Assembly (NCBI RefSeq): GCF_017591425.1 | Contig: NW_024466599.1 | Location: 30,108,001-30,172,000 of the forward strand | Length of the DNA stretch: 64,000 nt | From: Ochotona curzoniae | Lineage: Eukaryota > Chordata > Mammalia > Lagomorpha > Ochotonidae | Direction: 5' to 3' | In this document: piece after piece, positions 1 through 10,645 of the stretch | Layout of the letters: the number at the start of each line of letters is the position of its first letter | How positions within the stretch are numbered: position 1 is the stretch's first letter | Program-made: the position numbers and the translations under genes | Notes under the pieces: generated by a model | What the model was told of the DNA's origin: nothing | What the model saw: the letters and a program-made list of their open reading frames with translations, nothing else | Database searches by the model: none

Positions 1-3000
1 CATGGGCACATGGTGAGCCGTCCTCCTCGGGCCTGCTGGGTTTCGGGGGCCGCTTCCTTCGGGGTGAGTAGACCGAGGGGGGGAGGCCTCCGGGACTGGG
101 CAGGTCCGGGGCCCACCCGCCGCCTTCATGGGGCGGTGAATGGGATTTGGGAGGGGCGCGACCTTGGGCCTGGGTTATTTAAACCTCCAGCAGCCTCCTG
201 GCAGCTGGTGGGTCTCAGGACGGGGCGTCTCATGCCTGGATCCCGGACGGCCGCCATGGGCACATGGTGAGCCGTCCTCCCCGGGCCTGCTGGGTTTCGG
301 GGGCCGCTTCCTTCGGGGTGAGTAGACCGAGGGGGGGAGGCCTCCGGGACTGGGCAGGTCCGGGGCCCACCCGCCGCCTTCATGGGGCGGTGAATGGGAT
401 TTGGGAGGGGCGCGACCTTGGGCCTGGGTTATTTAAACCTCCAGCAGCCTCCTGGCAGCTGGTGGGTCTCAGGACGGGGCGTCTCATGCCTGGATCCCGG
501 ACGGCCGCCATGGGCACATGGTGAGCCGTCCTCCTCGGGCCTGCTGGGTTTCGGGGGCCGCTTCCTTCGGGGTGAGTAGACCGAGGGGGGGAGGCCTCCG
601 GGACTGGGCAGGTCCGGGGCCCACCCGCCGCCTTCATGGGGCGGTGAATGGGATTTGGGAGGGGCGCGACCTTGGGCCTGGGTTATTTAAACCTCCAGCA
701 GCCTCCTGGCAGCTGGTGGGTCTCAGGACGGGGCGTCTCATGCCTGGATCCCGGACGGCCGCCATGGGCACATGGTGAGCCGTCCTCCCCGGGCCTGCTG
801 GGTTTCGGGGGCCGCTTCCTTCGGGGTGAGTAGACCGAGGGGGGGAGGCCTCCGGGACTGGGCAGGTCCGGGGCCCACCCGCCGCCTTCATGGGGCGGTG
901 AATGGGATTTGGGAGGGGCGCGACCTTGGGCCTGGGTTATTTAAACCTCCAGCAGCCTCCTGGCAGCTGGTGGGTCTCAGGACGGGGCGTCTCATGCCTG
1001 GATCCCGGACGGCCGCCATGGGCACATGGTGAGCCGTCCTCCTCGGGCCTGCTGGGTTTCGGGGGCCGCTTCCTTCGGGGTGAGTAGACCGAGGGGGGGA
1101 GGCCTCCGGGACTGGGCAGGTCCGGGGCCCACCCGCCGCCTTCATGGGGCGGTGAATGGGATTTGGGAGGGGCGCGACCTTGGGCCTGGGTTATTTAAAC
1201 CTCCAGCAGCCTCCTGGCAGCTGGTGGGTCTCAGGACGGGGCGTCTCATGCCTGGATCCCGGACGGCCGCCATGGGCACATGGTGAGCCGTCCTCCCCGG
1301 GCCTGCTGGGTTTCGGGGGCCGCTTCCTTCGGGGTGAGTAGACCGAGGGGGGGAGGCCTCCGGGACTGGGCAGGTCCGGGGCCCACCCGCCGCCTTCATG
1401 GGGCGGTGAATGGGATTTGGGAGGGGCGCGACCTTGAGCCTGGGTTATTTAAACCTCCAGCAGCCTCCTGGCAGCTGGTGGGTCTCAGGACGGGGCGTCT
1501 CATGCCTGGATCCCGGACGGCCGCCATGGGCACATGGTGAGCCGTCCTCCTCGGGCCTGCTGGGTTTCGGGGGCCGCTTCCTTCGGGGTGAGTAGACCGA
1601 GGGGGGGAGGCCTCCGGGACTGGGCAGGTCCGGGGCCCACCCGCCGCCTTCATGGGGCGGTGAATGGGATTTGGGAGGGGCGCGACCTTGGGCCTGGGTT
1701 ATTTAAACCTCCAGCAGCCTCCTGGCAGCTGGTGGGTCTCAGGACGGGGCGTCTCATGCCTGGATCCCGGACGGCCGCCATGGGCACATGGTGAGCCGTC
1801 CTCCCCGGGCCTGCTGGGTTTCGGGGGCCGCTTCCTTCGGGGTGAGTAGACCGAGGGGGGGAGGCCTCCGGGACTGGGCAGGTCCGGGGCCCACCCGCCG
1901 CCTTCATGGGGCGGTGAATGGGATTTGGGAGGGGCGCGACCTTGGGCCTGGGTTATTTAAACCTCCAGCAGCCTCCTGGCAGCTGGTGGGTCTCAGGACG
2001 GGGCGTCTCATGCCTGGATCCCGGACGGCCGCCATGGGCACATGGTGAGCCGTCCTCCCCGGGCCTGCTGGGTTTCGGGGGCCGCTTCCTTCGGGGTGAG
2101 TAGACCGAGGGGGGGAGGCCTCCGGGACTGGGCAGGTCCGGGGCCCACCCGCCGCCTTCATGGGGCGGTGAATGGGATTTGGGAGGGGCGCGACCTTGGG
2201 CCTGGGTTATTTAAACCTCCAGCAGCCTCCTGGCAGCTGGTGGGTCTCAGGACGGGGCGTCTCATGCCTGGATCCCGGACGGCCGCCATGGGCACATGGT
2301 GAGCCGTCCTCCCCGGGCCTGCTGGGTTTCGGGGGCCGCTTCCTTCGGGGTGAGTAGACCGAGGGGGGAGGCCTCCGGGACTGGGCAGGTCCGGGGCCCA
2401 CCCGCCGCCTTCATGGGGCGGTGAATGGGATTTGGGAGGGGCGCGACCTTGGGCCTGGGTTATTTAAACCTCCAGCAGCCTCCTGGCAGCTGGTGGGTCT
2501 CAGGACGGGGCGTCTCATGCCTGGATCCCGGACGGCCGCCATGGGCACATGGTGAGCCGTCCTCCCCGGGCCTGCTGGGTTTCGGGGGCCGCTTCCTTCG
2601 GGGTGAGTAGACCGAGGGGGGGAGGCCTCCGGGACTGGGCAGGTCCGGGGCCCACCCGCCGCCTTCATGGGGCGGTGAATGGGATTTGGGAGGGGCGCGA
2701 CCTTGGGCCTGGGTTATTTAAACCTCCAGCAGCCTCCTGGCAGCTGGTGGGTCTCAGGACGGGGCGTCTCATGCCTGGATCCCGGACGGCCGCCATGGGC
2801 ACATGGTGAGCCGTCCTCCTCGGGCCTGCTGGGTTTCGGGGGCCGCTTCCTTCGGGGTGAGTAGACCGAGGGGGGGAGGCCTCCGGGACTGGGCAGGTCC
2901 GGGGCCCACCCGCCGCCTTCATGGGGCGGTGAATGGGATTTGGGAGGGGCGCGACCTTGGGCCTGGGTTATTTAAACCTCCAGCAGCCTCCTGGCAGCTG

Positions 3001-4094
3001 GTGGGTCTCAGGACGGGGCGTCTCATGCCTGGATCCCGGACGGCCGCCATGGGCACATGGTGAGCCGTCCTCCCCGGGCCTGCTGGGTTTCGGGGGCCGC
3101 TTCCTTCGGGGTGAGTAGACCGAGGGGGGGAGGCCTCCGGGACTGGGCAGGTCCGGGGCCCACCCGCCGCCTTCATGGGGCGGTGAATGGGATTTGGGAG
3201 GGGCGCGACCTTGGGCCTGGGTTATTTAAACCTCCAGCAGCCTCCTGGCAGCTGGTGGGTCTCAGGACGGGGCGTCTCATGCCTGGATCCCGGACGGCCG
3301 CCATGGGCACATGGTGAGCCGTCCTCCCCGGGCCTGCTGGGTTTCGGGGGCCGCTTCCTTCGGGGTGAGTAGACCGAGGGGGGGAGGCCTCCGGGACTGG
3401 GCAGGTCCGGGGCCCACCCGCCGCCTTCATGGGGCGGTGAATGGGATTTGGGAGGGGCGCGACCTTGGGCCTGGGTTATTTAAACCTCCAGCAGCCTCCT
3501 GGCAGCTGGTGGGTCTCAGGACGGGGCGTCTCATGCCTGGATCCCGGACGGCCGCCATGGGCACATGGTGAGCCGTCCTCCCCGGGCCTGCTGGGTTTCG
3601 GGGGCCGCTTCCTTCGGGGTGAGTAGACCGAGGGGGGAGGCCTCCGGGACTGGGCAGGTCCGGGGCCCACCCGCCGCCTTCATGGGGCGGTGAATGGGAT
3701 TTGGGAGGGGCGCGACCTTGGGCCTGGGTTATTTAAACCTCCAGCAGCCTCCTGGCAGCTGGTGGGTCTCAGGACGGGGCGTCTCATGCCTGGATCCCGG
3801 ACGGCCGCCATGGGCACATGGTGAGCCGTCCTCCCCGGGCCTGCTGGGTTTCGGGGGCCGCTTCCTTCGGGGTGAGTAGACCGAGGGGGGGAGGCCTCCG
3901 GGACTGGGCAGGTCCGGGGCCCACCCGCCGCCTTCATGGGGCGGTGAATGGGATTTGGGAGGGGCGCGACCTTGGGCCTGGGTTATTTAAACCTCCAGCA
4001 GCCTCCTGGCAGCTGGTGGGTCTCAGGACGGGGCGTCTCATGCCTGGATCCCGGACGGCCGCCATGGGCACATGGTGAGCCGTCCTCCCCGGGC
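1..4094. repeat. 254-bp GC-rich tandem repeat array (16 full units plus partial)
   Basis: Units in the register of ATGGTGAGCC start at 10, 264, 518, 772, 1026, 1280, 1534, 1788, 2042, 2296, 2549, 2803, 3057, 3311, 3565, 3818 and 4072; the last stops after 23 bases. Fourteen units are 254 bp and two (2296, 3565) are 253 bp because a G7 run lost one G. Units are nearly identical, differing at a C/T site about 16 bases into the unit and a few others, such as G to A at 1437. The array continues past the left edge, so its full size is unknown. Each unit is open in several frames (61-86 codons), but 254 is not a multiple of 3 and no frame continues through successive units, so I do not call these genes. 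It lies inside KCNG3 intron 1. I do not recognise the family; a minisatellite, or LINE 5' UTR monomers as in mouse L1, are the leading options. Confidence 0.97.
131..324 (+). promoter_or_regulatory. Promoter/first-exon-like module within each array unit (representative copy)
   Basis: On the plus strand one unit shows, in order, a GC box GGGGCGG (131-137), a second GC-rich motif GGGAGGGGCGCG, a TATA-like TTATTTAAA (175-183), an ATG in strong Kozak context GCCGCCATGG (ATG at 256), and two donor-like sites, ATG|GTGAGC near 267 and GGG|GTGAGT near 318. The Kozak ATG opens only a 4-codon frame (MGTW), and the next ATG overlaps its stop and opens 86 codons. The motif order is directly visible in each complete unit. 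That it drives transcription is inference; no transcript is visible from sequence. Confidence 0.4.
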
Positions 4095-4205
4095 GGCCAG
4101 TGCGCCATTGGTGCCAGGCTCCGCCTGCTGGCCGCCCGGCTGGGGAGCTCTGGGGATTTGGTTCTTTGAGTTGCTGCTTAATTAGCTCCAGGTTGAACCC
4201 ATTGT
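4095..4205. other. Junction between array and downstream element
   Basis: The last repeat unit breaks off after CCCCGGGC and is followed by about 60 bp of GC-rich non-repeat sequence (GGCCAGTGCGCCATTGG onwards), then by AT-richer sequence. There is no obvious direct repeat at the breakpoint within the window. It could be the non-monomeric tether of a LINE-type 5' UTR, or simply the edge of the satellite. Confidence 0.4.
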
Positions 4206-6325
4206 GCTTCTTGGACCTGAAACAGGCAGTAACTCTTCCTTAGCAAAACTTGTAATAACTAATAATGCTGAGCACCAAATACCAGACATGCAGAAGCTAT
4301 GGCTTGGGGCTTGCCCTGCACAAGTAGCTCCAACAGTTGGCCAATGTGTCAACTGGTAATGGAACAGAGTAGATTAGGCACGACTGAGCAAACCTTAGCC
4401 CACAAGTAAAACTAGAAACCAGGAGGGAGCAGAGGTCATGCCGAGCTAGGCTCTTGTACCTGCTGGTCTGTGGGAGCCTGGGACGCTAAGCCACAGTGTC
4501 TAAGGCAGAGTTCGGGACAGGGGAGGGGCTGTGCCAAGCTGAGTCAGAGCATCCATTGGCAGGCATGTGATCTATGCCTGGGAACGGACCCGGTTGGGGA
4601 GCAAAGGGGACAACCCTAGCTGGGCTGAGGTTCCCACCAAGAGGCGCGTGGCCTGGAAGGGGGCTGCGTTCTGATCTGGAAACAGTTGTAGTCTCCCTTG
4701 GCACAAGTGTGGACTGGGATTGGATGCACCGAACTGGGCCGGACCCCGACTCCCCCTGGTGTTCTGGAGGACCAGGGCAGATGTGGGATGGACTAGGCAG
4801 GGTCTCAAACCCCTACTGAGCCATGTGTGAGCCATACGTGGGTATGGACAAACCATGGCTGGGCTGGAACATCCAACAGCAAGAACCAGATTGGGTTGAA
4901 GGCCAGTCAGGAAAAGCCACAGTTCCTGCTATGACACTAGGTGGACTGAGTAGGGTTGGCTCATGGATCCACTGGTAAGCGTGAAACCTGGCATTGGGAG
5001 AGGTTCTGATGGAGGAGCCTGGGCAACTCCTCTGGCAGGACACAGACCCAGCAGGTAAACGCGAGAAACATGATAGGAAACAGCCCAGAAAAGGCCATGG
5101 AAACCTACCCACTGGCATACAGTTGGCAGACGTGGGGCAAGACCAGACTGAATCTGTCCACATCATCCACTGGCAAATCCAGGCACCAGTGTGGGTCGAC
5201 CCAGGTTCGGTCGCAACAAAGACTAGTGCACATTATGGAATGCCGAGGTGAGGTTGCCTGTACCAGAAGGGACCGCAGCGCCCAACCAGCCTGAGAACAA
5301 GAAAGGAAGTGGGCAGAGCTGGCAGGGGAATAAGGGAGGGTTCCTTTGCTGGACAGCTACTTCCGCAGGAGAGCATGGGCTGGGATGGGGGCAGACCAGA
5401 CTAGGCAGAGCTACCACACCTGTGCGCCTCATGTGGACTAGATCAGGGAAAAGCCAGGCTGGGCGGATTATTCCTACTGGTGCAAACAAAATTAAAGTGG
5501 GCGAGGTTTGTTTGGGCAGCATCAACTGGAATCTGGGAGTGGGAGAGGCCTGGGAGGGAAATAGTGGGCTCATCCCTCTTGGGTTACCACTTCCACGGGA
5601 GGACATAAAACTAAGACAGCGGCTGGGGTGGAATGGGATGTGGGACAGACTGGATTACTGCTACACTTACTGGCAAACCAGGGTAGGGGGTGGGCCTGGT
5701 TGGGGTTATTGTGGGTCGCTCCAACATAGGCTACAGCTCCCGCTGGTTTATGTGAGGGCCAAGTATGTGCTGGGCAGAACCAGACTGGACTGCAACACCC
5801 ATTGGTTCCGGTGGAAGTCGGGAGTGAAAACAGAACCAACCCAGGAATTGCAACCACCAGCTGATTGGAGCGATGGACGGTGCCAGGCCCTGTACTTGTT
5901 AGCACATACAAGAAGTTTCTTTGGAGATCTTCCTAATCTAAATGCTGGACTCAGAACCATAACAAAGAAAAGAGAGAAGACAGAACAGGTCAACCAACCA
6001 TCTAAGCTATGATGGACTATGTCAATCAGTGGATTTTTCAAAGACCTCATAGTGCTTGGAGCGGCAAGATTGACAGCGATTCATAACTGTTGCAATATCA
6101 AAACCACTTGAGCAAGAACCTCAGAGCATGCCCTACACCCGGGACTTGGGGAGGGTGGGAAATTGGGTGGGCCTTCTCCCTTAATACCCCCCTTTTAAAC
6201 ATGAAGGTAACAATATGGAAAACATATTAGTATTATCCACTTTCCTGTAGCCCTTGAACCTTCTTACCCTAATTAACTATGTAAAGAATGTCAAAATAGA
6301 ATTTATTAATAAAAAAAAAAAAAAG
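4206..6325 (+). mobile_element. Retroposon-like GC-rich region with conserved 3' tail and poly-A
   Basis: The interior (about 4500-5880) holds a degenerate repeat: phrases like CAGACTGGA followed by CCACTGGCAAA recur every 60-110 bp. The 3' end (about 6010-6310) has a tail shared with three other places in the window: GATGGACTATGTCAATCAGT, then GCAATTCATAACTG-like sequence, CACTTGAGCAA, GAGCATGCCC and CACTTTCCTGTAGCCCTTGA, closing in AATAAA and poly-A at 6311-6325. Shared tails, poly-A and differing 5' ends are the signature of LINE-type retrotransposition. A 254-codon frame at 5248-6012 has no domain I know. The left boundary is arbitrary because the array abuts it. Confidence 0.6.
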
Positions 6326-6344
6326 AAATTTAAGGAATATGTCA

Positions 6345-7680
6345 CACAGGAAATGATCAAATGAAAGCTGATATATCATAAATTTAAAAATACAGTGAAG
6401 CAAATTAAAAGTACGGTGGAGAGTCTCCAAAAAAGAATGAATGAATGAAGCAGAAGAAAAACTCTCAGAATAGGAAGATATTTCCTGTCACCAGGAAGAA
6501 ACAAACAAAAAGCTGGAAGCAGAGATGGGTCAAGCTAAAAAAAATATTCAAGAACTGAAAGACACTATTAAAAGGCCAAATATAAGAGTTACTGGAGTCC
6601 CAGAAGGTGCTGGACGAGAAGCTGGATTAAAGACGCACTCATTGAAATAATAAAATTTCCCTAATCTAGAGAAAGAATTGGGAAACAACATCCAGGAGGG
6701 ACACAGAACCCCCAACAGGCTTGATCAAAAGCAATCTTCACCACGACACGTGATCATCAAGCTCTCTTCACCAAACATAAGGAAAAGATCATGAAATGTG
6801 CACGTGAAAAAAATCAACTGACATATAAAGGAATGCCAATTAAACTCACAGGAGACCTCTGACAGGAAACTCTACAGGTCAGAAGAGAATGGAGTGACAT
6901 ATTCCAGATTCTAAAAGCAAAAAATTGCCAGCCCATGATTAACATACACAGCAAAGTTTTCCTTTGTCTTTGAAAATGAAATAAAATTCTTCCACAGTAA
7001 AGAAAAGTTAAAAGAATTTGCCTCTTCCAAACCTGCCCTACAAATAATACTTAAAGATGTTCTTTTTTTTCTTAGATTTTTCTTACGTATTTATTTTTAC
7101 TGCAAAGTCAGATATACAATGAGGAGAGAAATATCTTCCATCCATTGAGTTATTCCCCAAGCAGCTGCAACAGCTGGAGCTGAGCCAATCCGAAGCCAGG
7201 AGCCAGGAGCTTCTTTCAGGTCTCCTACATGGGTGCAGGGTCCCAAGGCTTTGGACCATCTTAGACTGCATTTCCAGGCCACAAACAAGGAGCTGGATGG
7301 GAAGTGGGGCTGCTGGGATTAGAACCAGTGCTATATAGGAGCCCAATGCAAGCTAGGCAAGGAATTTAGCTGCTAGGCTATCATGCTGGGCCCAAAGATG
7401 TTCTCTTGACAGAGAAGAGGAATAACACCCACCAAAAACAAAGGCAAATGTGAAGAACATCCCAGTGAAATATCAACAAAAGACAAAATCAATGAACAAA
7501 CCATTGCAAAAATGACAGGACCAAATTACCACCCATTTATATTAACCCTGAATGTAAACAGATTAAACTCATCAAACATCATAGATTAGTAGACTGGATT
7601 AAAAAACAAAATGTATCTATTTATTGCCTACAGAAGACATATCTCACCAACAAAGTTAAGCAGAAACTATAATTCATGGA
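6345..7680 (+). pseudogene. LINE-1 relic: end of ORF1 and start of ORF2, interrupted by a SINE
   Basis: Around 6570-6630 a broken frame reads RPNIRVTGVPEG, the hallmark of the L1 ORF1 protein RNA-binding region, followed near 6840-6930 by KLTGDL and ETLQVRREWSDIF, the ORF1 C-terminal signature with frameshifts. After the SINE at 7064-7393, 7510-7680 translates like the beginning of ORF2, with MTGPNYHPFILTLNVN and further on YRRHIS in the position of the endonuclease QETH motif. No long open frame remains; stops and frameshifts are many. The reverse transcriptase is absent, since sequence resembling an L1 3' UTR follows directly. Confidence 0.85.
7064..7393 (-). mobile_element. C-type SINE inserted in the L1 relic
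   Basis: The element reads from the poly-T side (left) to GCTGGGCCC (right) and is flanked by the perfect 11-bp duplication AAAGATGTTCT at 7053-7063 and 7394-7404. It splits the L1 ORF1 end from the ORF2 start, so it postdates the L1. Confidence 0.95.
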
Positions 7681-8320
7681 TTTTAATTTTAGTTTCATTT
7701 CTTCAAAACACTTTCTTCCTTATTAAAATTTTCACTGACTTACAGAACATACAGTAGCATCATTTTCTTCAAGAGGATTCTTGATTTTCTTTTTCAGTTT
7801 TTTAGTGACACATTAGCCACTCAGTAGCATGTTATTTAACTCAATGGCATTTTTAATTTCTTCTTTTCTCCCTGTTAATTTTGTTTTATGGCTTTTTATT
7901 TTATGGGATGTACAATAATTGTAATGGAGAATATCGTATCCAATAGCATGCTATCTAACTTCATGGCATTGTAAATTTCTATTTTTCGTCCTGTTGTTGA
8001 TTTTGTATTGTGTCTTTTCATTTAAGGGGATGTACAGTAACTGTGTAATGGAGACTGTCATATCCAGGCTGTGAGAATACAATGCAGTATGTATCTCTAC
8101 TTCCAGATCAAAAATGGACTCCAAATGAAACTGCTTACTATATCTTGACAATAGGATGCTGGACTCTCTGCCATTGTCCATGACATATGACTGTTTGTGA
8201 AAAACTATACTAAAGTAATCTTAGAGGGGAACTCAGTAGAGAAGGGGGAGGAAACTTGGGGAAGGGGGCCTATGGACCTATATCATAAAATGATAATTAA
8301 AAAGTTTATATATGAAAAAA
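7681..8320 (+). mobile_element. LINE-1 3' UTR-like fragment
   Basis: The region is AT-rich without open frames. Its right half (about 8090-8320) shares phrases with 32430-32660, such as GGATGCTGGACT, TCTG-CATTG and AATGAAACT, and closes in an A-rich end. It follows the ORF2 start without the rest of ORF2, so either the L1 has a large internal deletion or two elements abut near 7681. Confidence 0.55.
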
Positions 8321-8331
8321 TTAAAGTTACA

Positions 8332-8661
8332 GGGCCTGGCACAGTAGCCTAGTGGCTAAAGTCCTTGACTTGCATGTACCAGGATCCCATATAAGCAGTG
8401 GTTTGTGCCCCAGCTGCTCCATTTCCCATCCAGCTCCCTGCTTGTGGTCTGGGAAAGCAGTTGAGGATAGCCCAAAGCCTTGGGACCCTGCACGCACGTG
8501 GGAGACCTGGAAGAACTTCCTGGCTCCTGGTTTTGCATCAACTCAGCTCTGGCTATTGCAGCCACTTAGGGAGTGAATCAGTGGATACAAGATTTTCCTC
8601 TGTGTCTCTCCTCTTCTCTGTATATATGACTTTCTAACAAAAATAAATAAATCTTAAAATT
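8332..8661 (+). mobile_element. C-type SINE at the L1 3' end
   Basis: Full-length head AGGGCCTGGCACAGTAGCC to A-rich tail. The TSD TTAAAGTTACA appears at 8321-8331 and 8662-8672. It landed in the A-rich end of the L1 fragment. Confidence 0.93.
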
Positions 8662-8698
8662 TTAAAGTTACATCACTCTTTATAGAAAGTATCCAATC

Positions 8699-8736
8699 AT
8701 CGATTCTCGGCCTTTTGGCTAAGATCAAGTGTAGTA
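8699..8736 (+). pseudogene. Truncated U2 snRNA retropseudogene
   Basis: Bases 8699-8736 match the first 38 or so nucleotides of U2 snRNA, including TCTCGGCCTTTTGGCTAAGA and TCAAGTGTAGTA, with one difference in the fifth base (A instead of C). The copy stops there and is flanked by the perfect 12-bp duplication AAAGTATCCAAT at 8686-8697 and 8738-8749. It is therefore a 3'-truncated copy inserted by L1-type target-primed reverse transcription and not a working snRNA gene: the Sm site and 3' half are missing. Confidence 0.93.
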
Positions 8737-8749
8737 AAAAGTATCCAAT

Positions 8750-8999
8750 GGGCCTGCAGGTAACATATCACACTAATCCTCTGGCCATCTGTGGCACTAG
8801 CATCCCATAGGGCACTGGTTCCTGTCCCAACCACTCCACTGCTGACCTAGCTCCCTGATAATATCCTGGTAAAGCACTAGAGGATGCCCCAACAGATCCA
8901 GCTCTCCCATTCGGGCAGTGACTCAGGAATGTAAGATCCAGCTCTCTCTCTTCCTCTGATTCTGACATTCAAGGAAAGAAATCATAAAAAAAAAAAAAA
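8750..8999 (+). mobile_element. C-type SINE, shortened
   Basis: Starts GGGCCTGCAGG directly after the U2 copy's right duplication and ends in a long A run (8987-9000) followed by ATCCAA, which echoes the end of that duplication. The middle is missing compared with a full copy (no CCTTGGGACCCTGCACC block). Confidence 0.8.
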
Positions 9000-9012
9000 A
9001 ATCCAAATCCCA

Positions 9013-9345
9013 ATGAGGCTCAGTGCAATGGCTCAATTGCCTGATCCTCTCCTTGCAAGCACCAGGATCCCATATGGGTACCAGTTACTGTCCCAACTGC
9101 TCCACTTCCCATCCAACTGCCTGTTAGTGGCTTGCGAAAGCAGTGGAGGAAGGCACATGTCTTTTGGACTCTGTACCCATGTAAGAGGCCTGGAGAGAGC
9201 TCCTGGCTTCTGGCTTCAGATCAGCTCAGCACCAGTGTTGCAGCCATTTGAGGAATAAGCCAGCGATGGAAGTTTGATCTCGATTTCTCTCTGTCTATAA
9301 ATCTGCCTTTCAAATGAAGTCAATAAATAAATCTTTAAAAACTCC
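9013..9345 (+). mobile_element. C-type SINE
   Basis: Head ATGAGGCTCAGTGCAATGGC, body with CAGGATCCCATATGGGTACC, tail CAATAAATAAATCTTT. Moderately diverged. Confidence 0.88.
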
Positions 9346-9352
9346 ATATCAG

Positions 9353-9665
9353 GGCCTAGCACAGTATGCTAAAGTCCTCGCTTTGCATGTGCCGGGATCC
9401 CATATAAGTGCCGGTTCATGTCCCGGTTGGTCCACTTCCCTCCTAGCTGCCAACTTGCGGCCTGGGAAAGTAGTAGAGGATTGTCCAAAGCCTTGGGACC
9501 TGCACCCATGTGGGAGACCCAGAGAAGGCTCCAGGCTCCTGACTTCGGATTGGTTCAGTTCCAGCTACTTGGGGAGTGAACCAGTAGATGGAACATCTTT
9601 TTCTCTGTCCCTCCTTCTCTCTGTAATCTGACTTTCCAATAAAAATATAAATATACCTTTAAAAG
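9353..9665 (+). mobile_element. C-type SINE
   Basis: Head AGGGCCTAGCACAGTATGC lacks the CCTAGTGG step of other copies. The tail CCAATAAAAATATAAATATA is followed by AAAAGACATG. Third plus-strand SINE in a row in this stretch. Confidence 0.88.
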
Positions 9666-9840
9666 ACATGTAAACATCATAAAAATAAAATGAATATTTT
9701 AAAAATATCCGTATTAAAATTTTTCCATCATAGCTTCCTTCACATCATTTTGCCCTAAGGTTAATTTATCCATTTGTCAAAATCTCTCAAATTTTGTGCT
9801 TAAAATTTATGTATTACATTATATTTTTCATGTATAAAAA

Positions 9841-10165
9841 TAGAGGCCTGTGTTAATGCATAGCATGTTAGGCTGCCTGCAAATGCATCCTATACTAGTG
9901 CTTGTTTGTGTCCTGGCTGCTCCACTTCCCCGTCCCCAGCTCATCTAGCTCCAGTTAACGCACACGAGAAAGGGGAAGCTGGCAGAAGTACTGGGACCAC
10001 GATGACTCACATGTGAAACCCAGATGGAGCTTCAGGCTCCTGGCTTCAGCCTGCTCAAGTCCTAATCATTCCAGCAATTTGGAAATTAAGATGTGCATGG
10101 AAAGCTCTCTCTCTCTCTCTTTAAACCTGTCAGGTAAAATAAATCTTATAACATTAAAAAGAAAG
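9841..10165 (+). mobile_element. Old C-type SINE
   Basis: GAGGCCTGTGTTAATGC head, TGGCTGCTCCACTTCC in the middle, and a TC-rich stretch before TAAAATAAATC. Strongly diverged from the young copies. Confidence 0.65.
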
Positions 10166-10243
10166 AAACAACTTGGAAGACAACGGAAAAGAACTAAGTA
10201 TGGATCAATTAGGTAGGGAGGACTAGGAAAGAGAACTTCTTCA

Positions 10244-10548
10244 GGGGCTCAGCGCAGTAGCCTAGTGGCTAAAGTCCTCGCCTTGCACATGATAGGATCC
10301 CATATGGGCACCAGTTCTAATCTCGGTGGCCCTGCTTCCCATCCAGCTCCCTGCTTGTGGCTTGGGAAAGCAGTTGAGGTCAGCCCAAAACCTTGGGACC
10401 CTGCACCTGTGAGGAAGATCTGGAAGAGGCTCCAGCCCCAGACATTGCAGTTGCTTGGGGAGTGAATCATTGTACGGAAAATCTTCCCGTCTCTCCTCCT
10501 CTTTGTATGTCTGACTTTCAAATAAAAATAAAGTAAATCTTTAAAAAG
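10244..10548 (+). mobile_element. C-type SINE
   Basis: Head GGGGCTCAGCGCAGTAGCC; tail AAATAAAAATAAAGTAAATC. The flanks AAAGAGAACTTCTT (left) and AAAGAGAACATCATT (right) are an imperfect TSD. It lacks about 30 bp in the 3' third. Confidence 0.9.
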
Positions 10549-10645
10549 AAAGAGAACATCATTCTGGTGCATGCTCTGTTAGACATGGTATGCAGTTTCT
10601 CCAAAGTGCCTCAGAATTGTGTGAAGCAACAAAAAGGCCAAGACA

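Noticed and set aside
10..4078. Dozens of 61-86 codon frames in the first 4 kb, on both strands
   Set aside because: They are the same frames repeated in each 254-bp unit. The period is not divisible by three, the codon content is compositional, and none continues or resembles a protein family.
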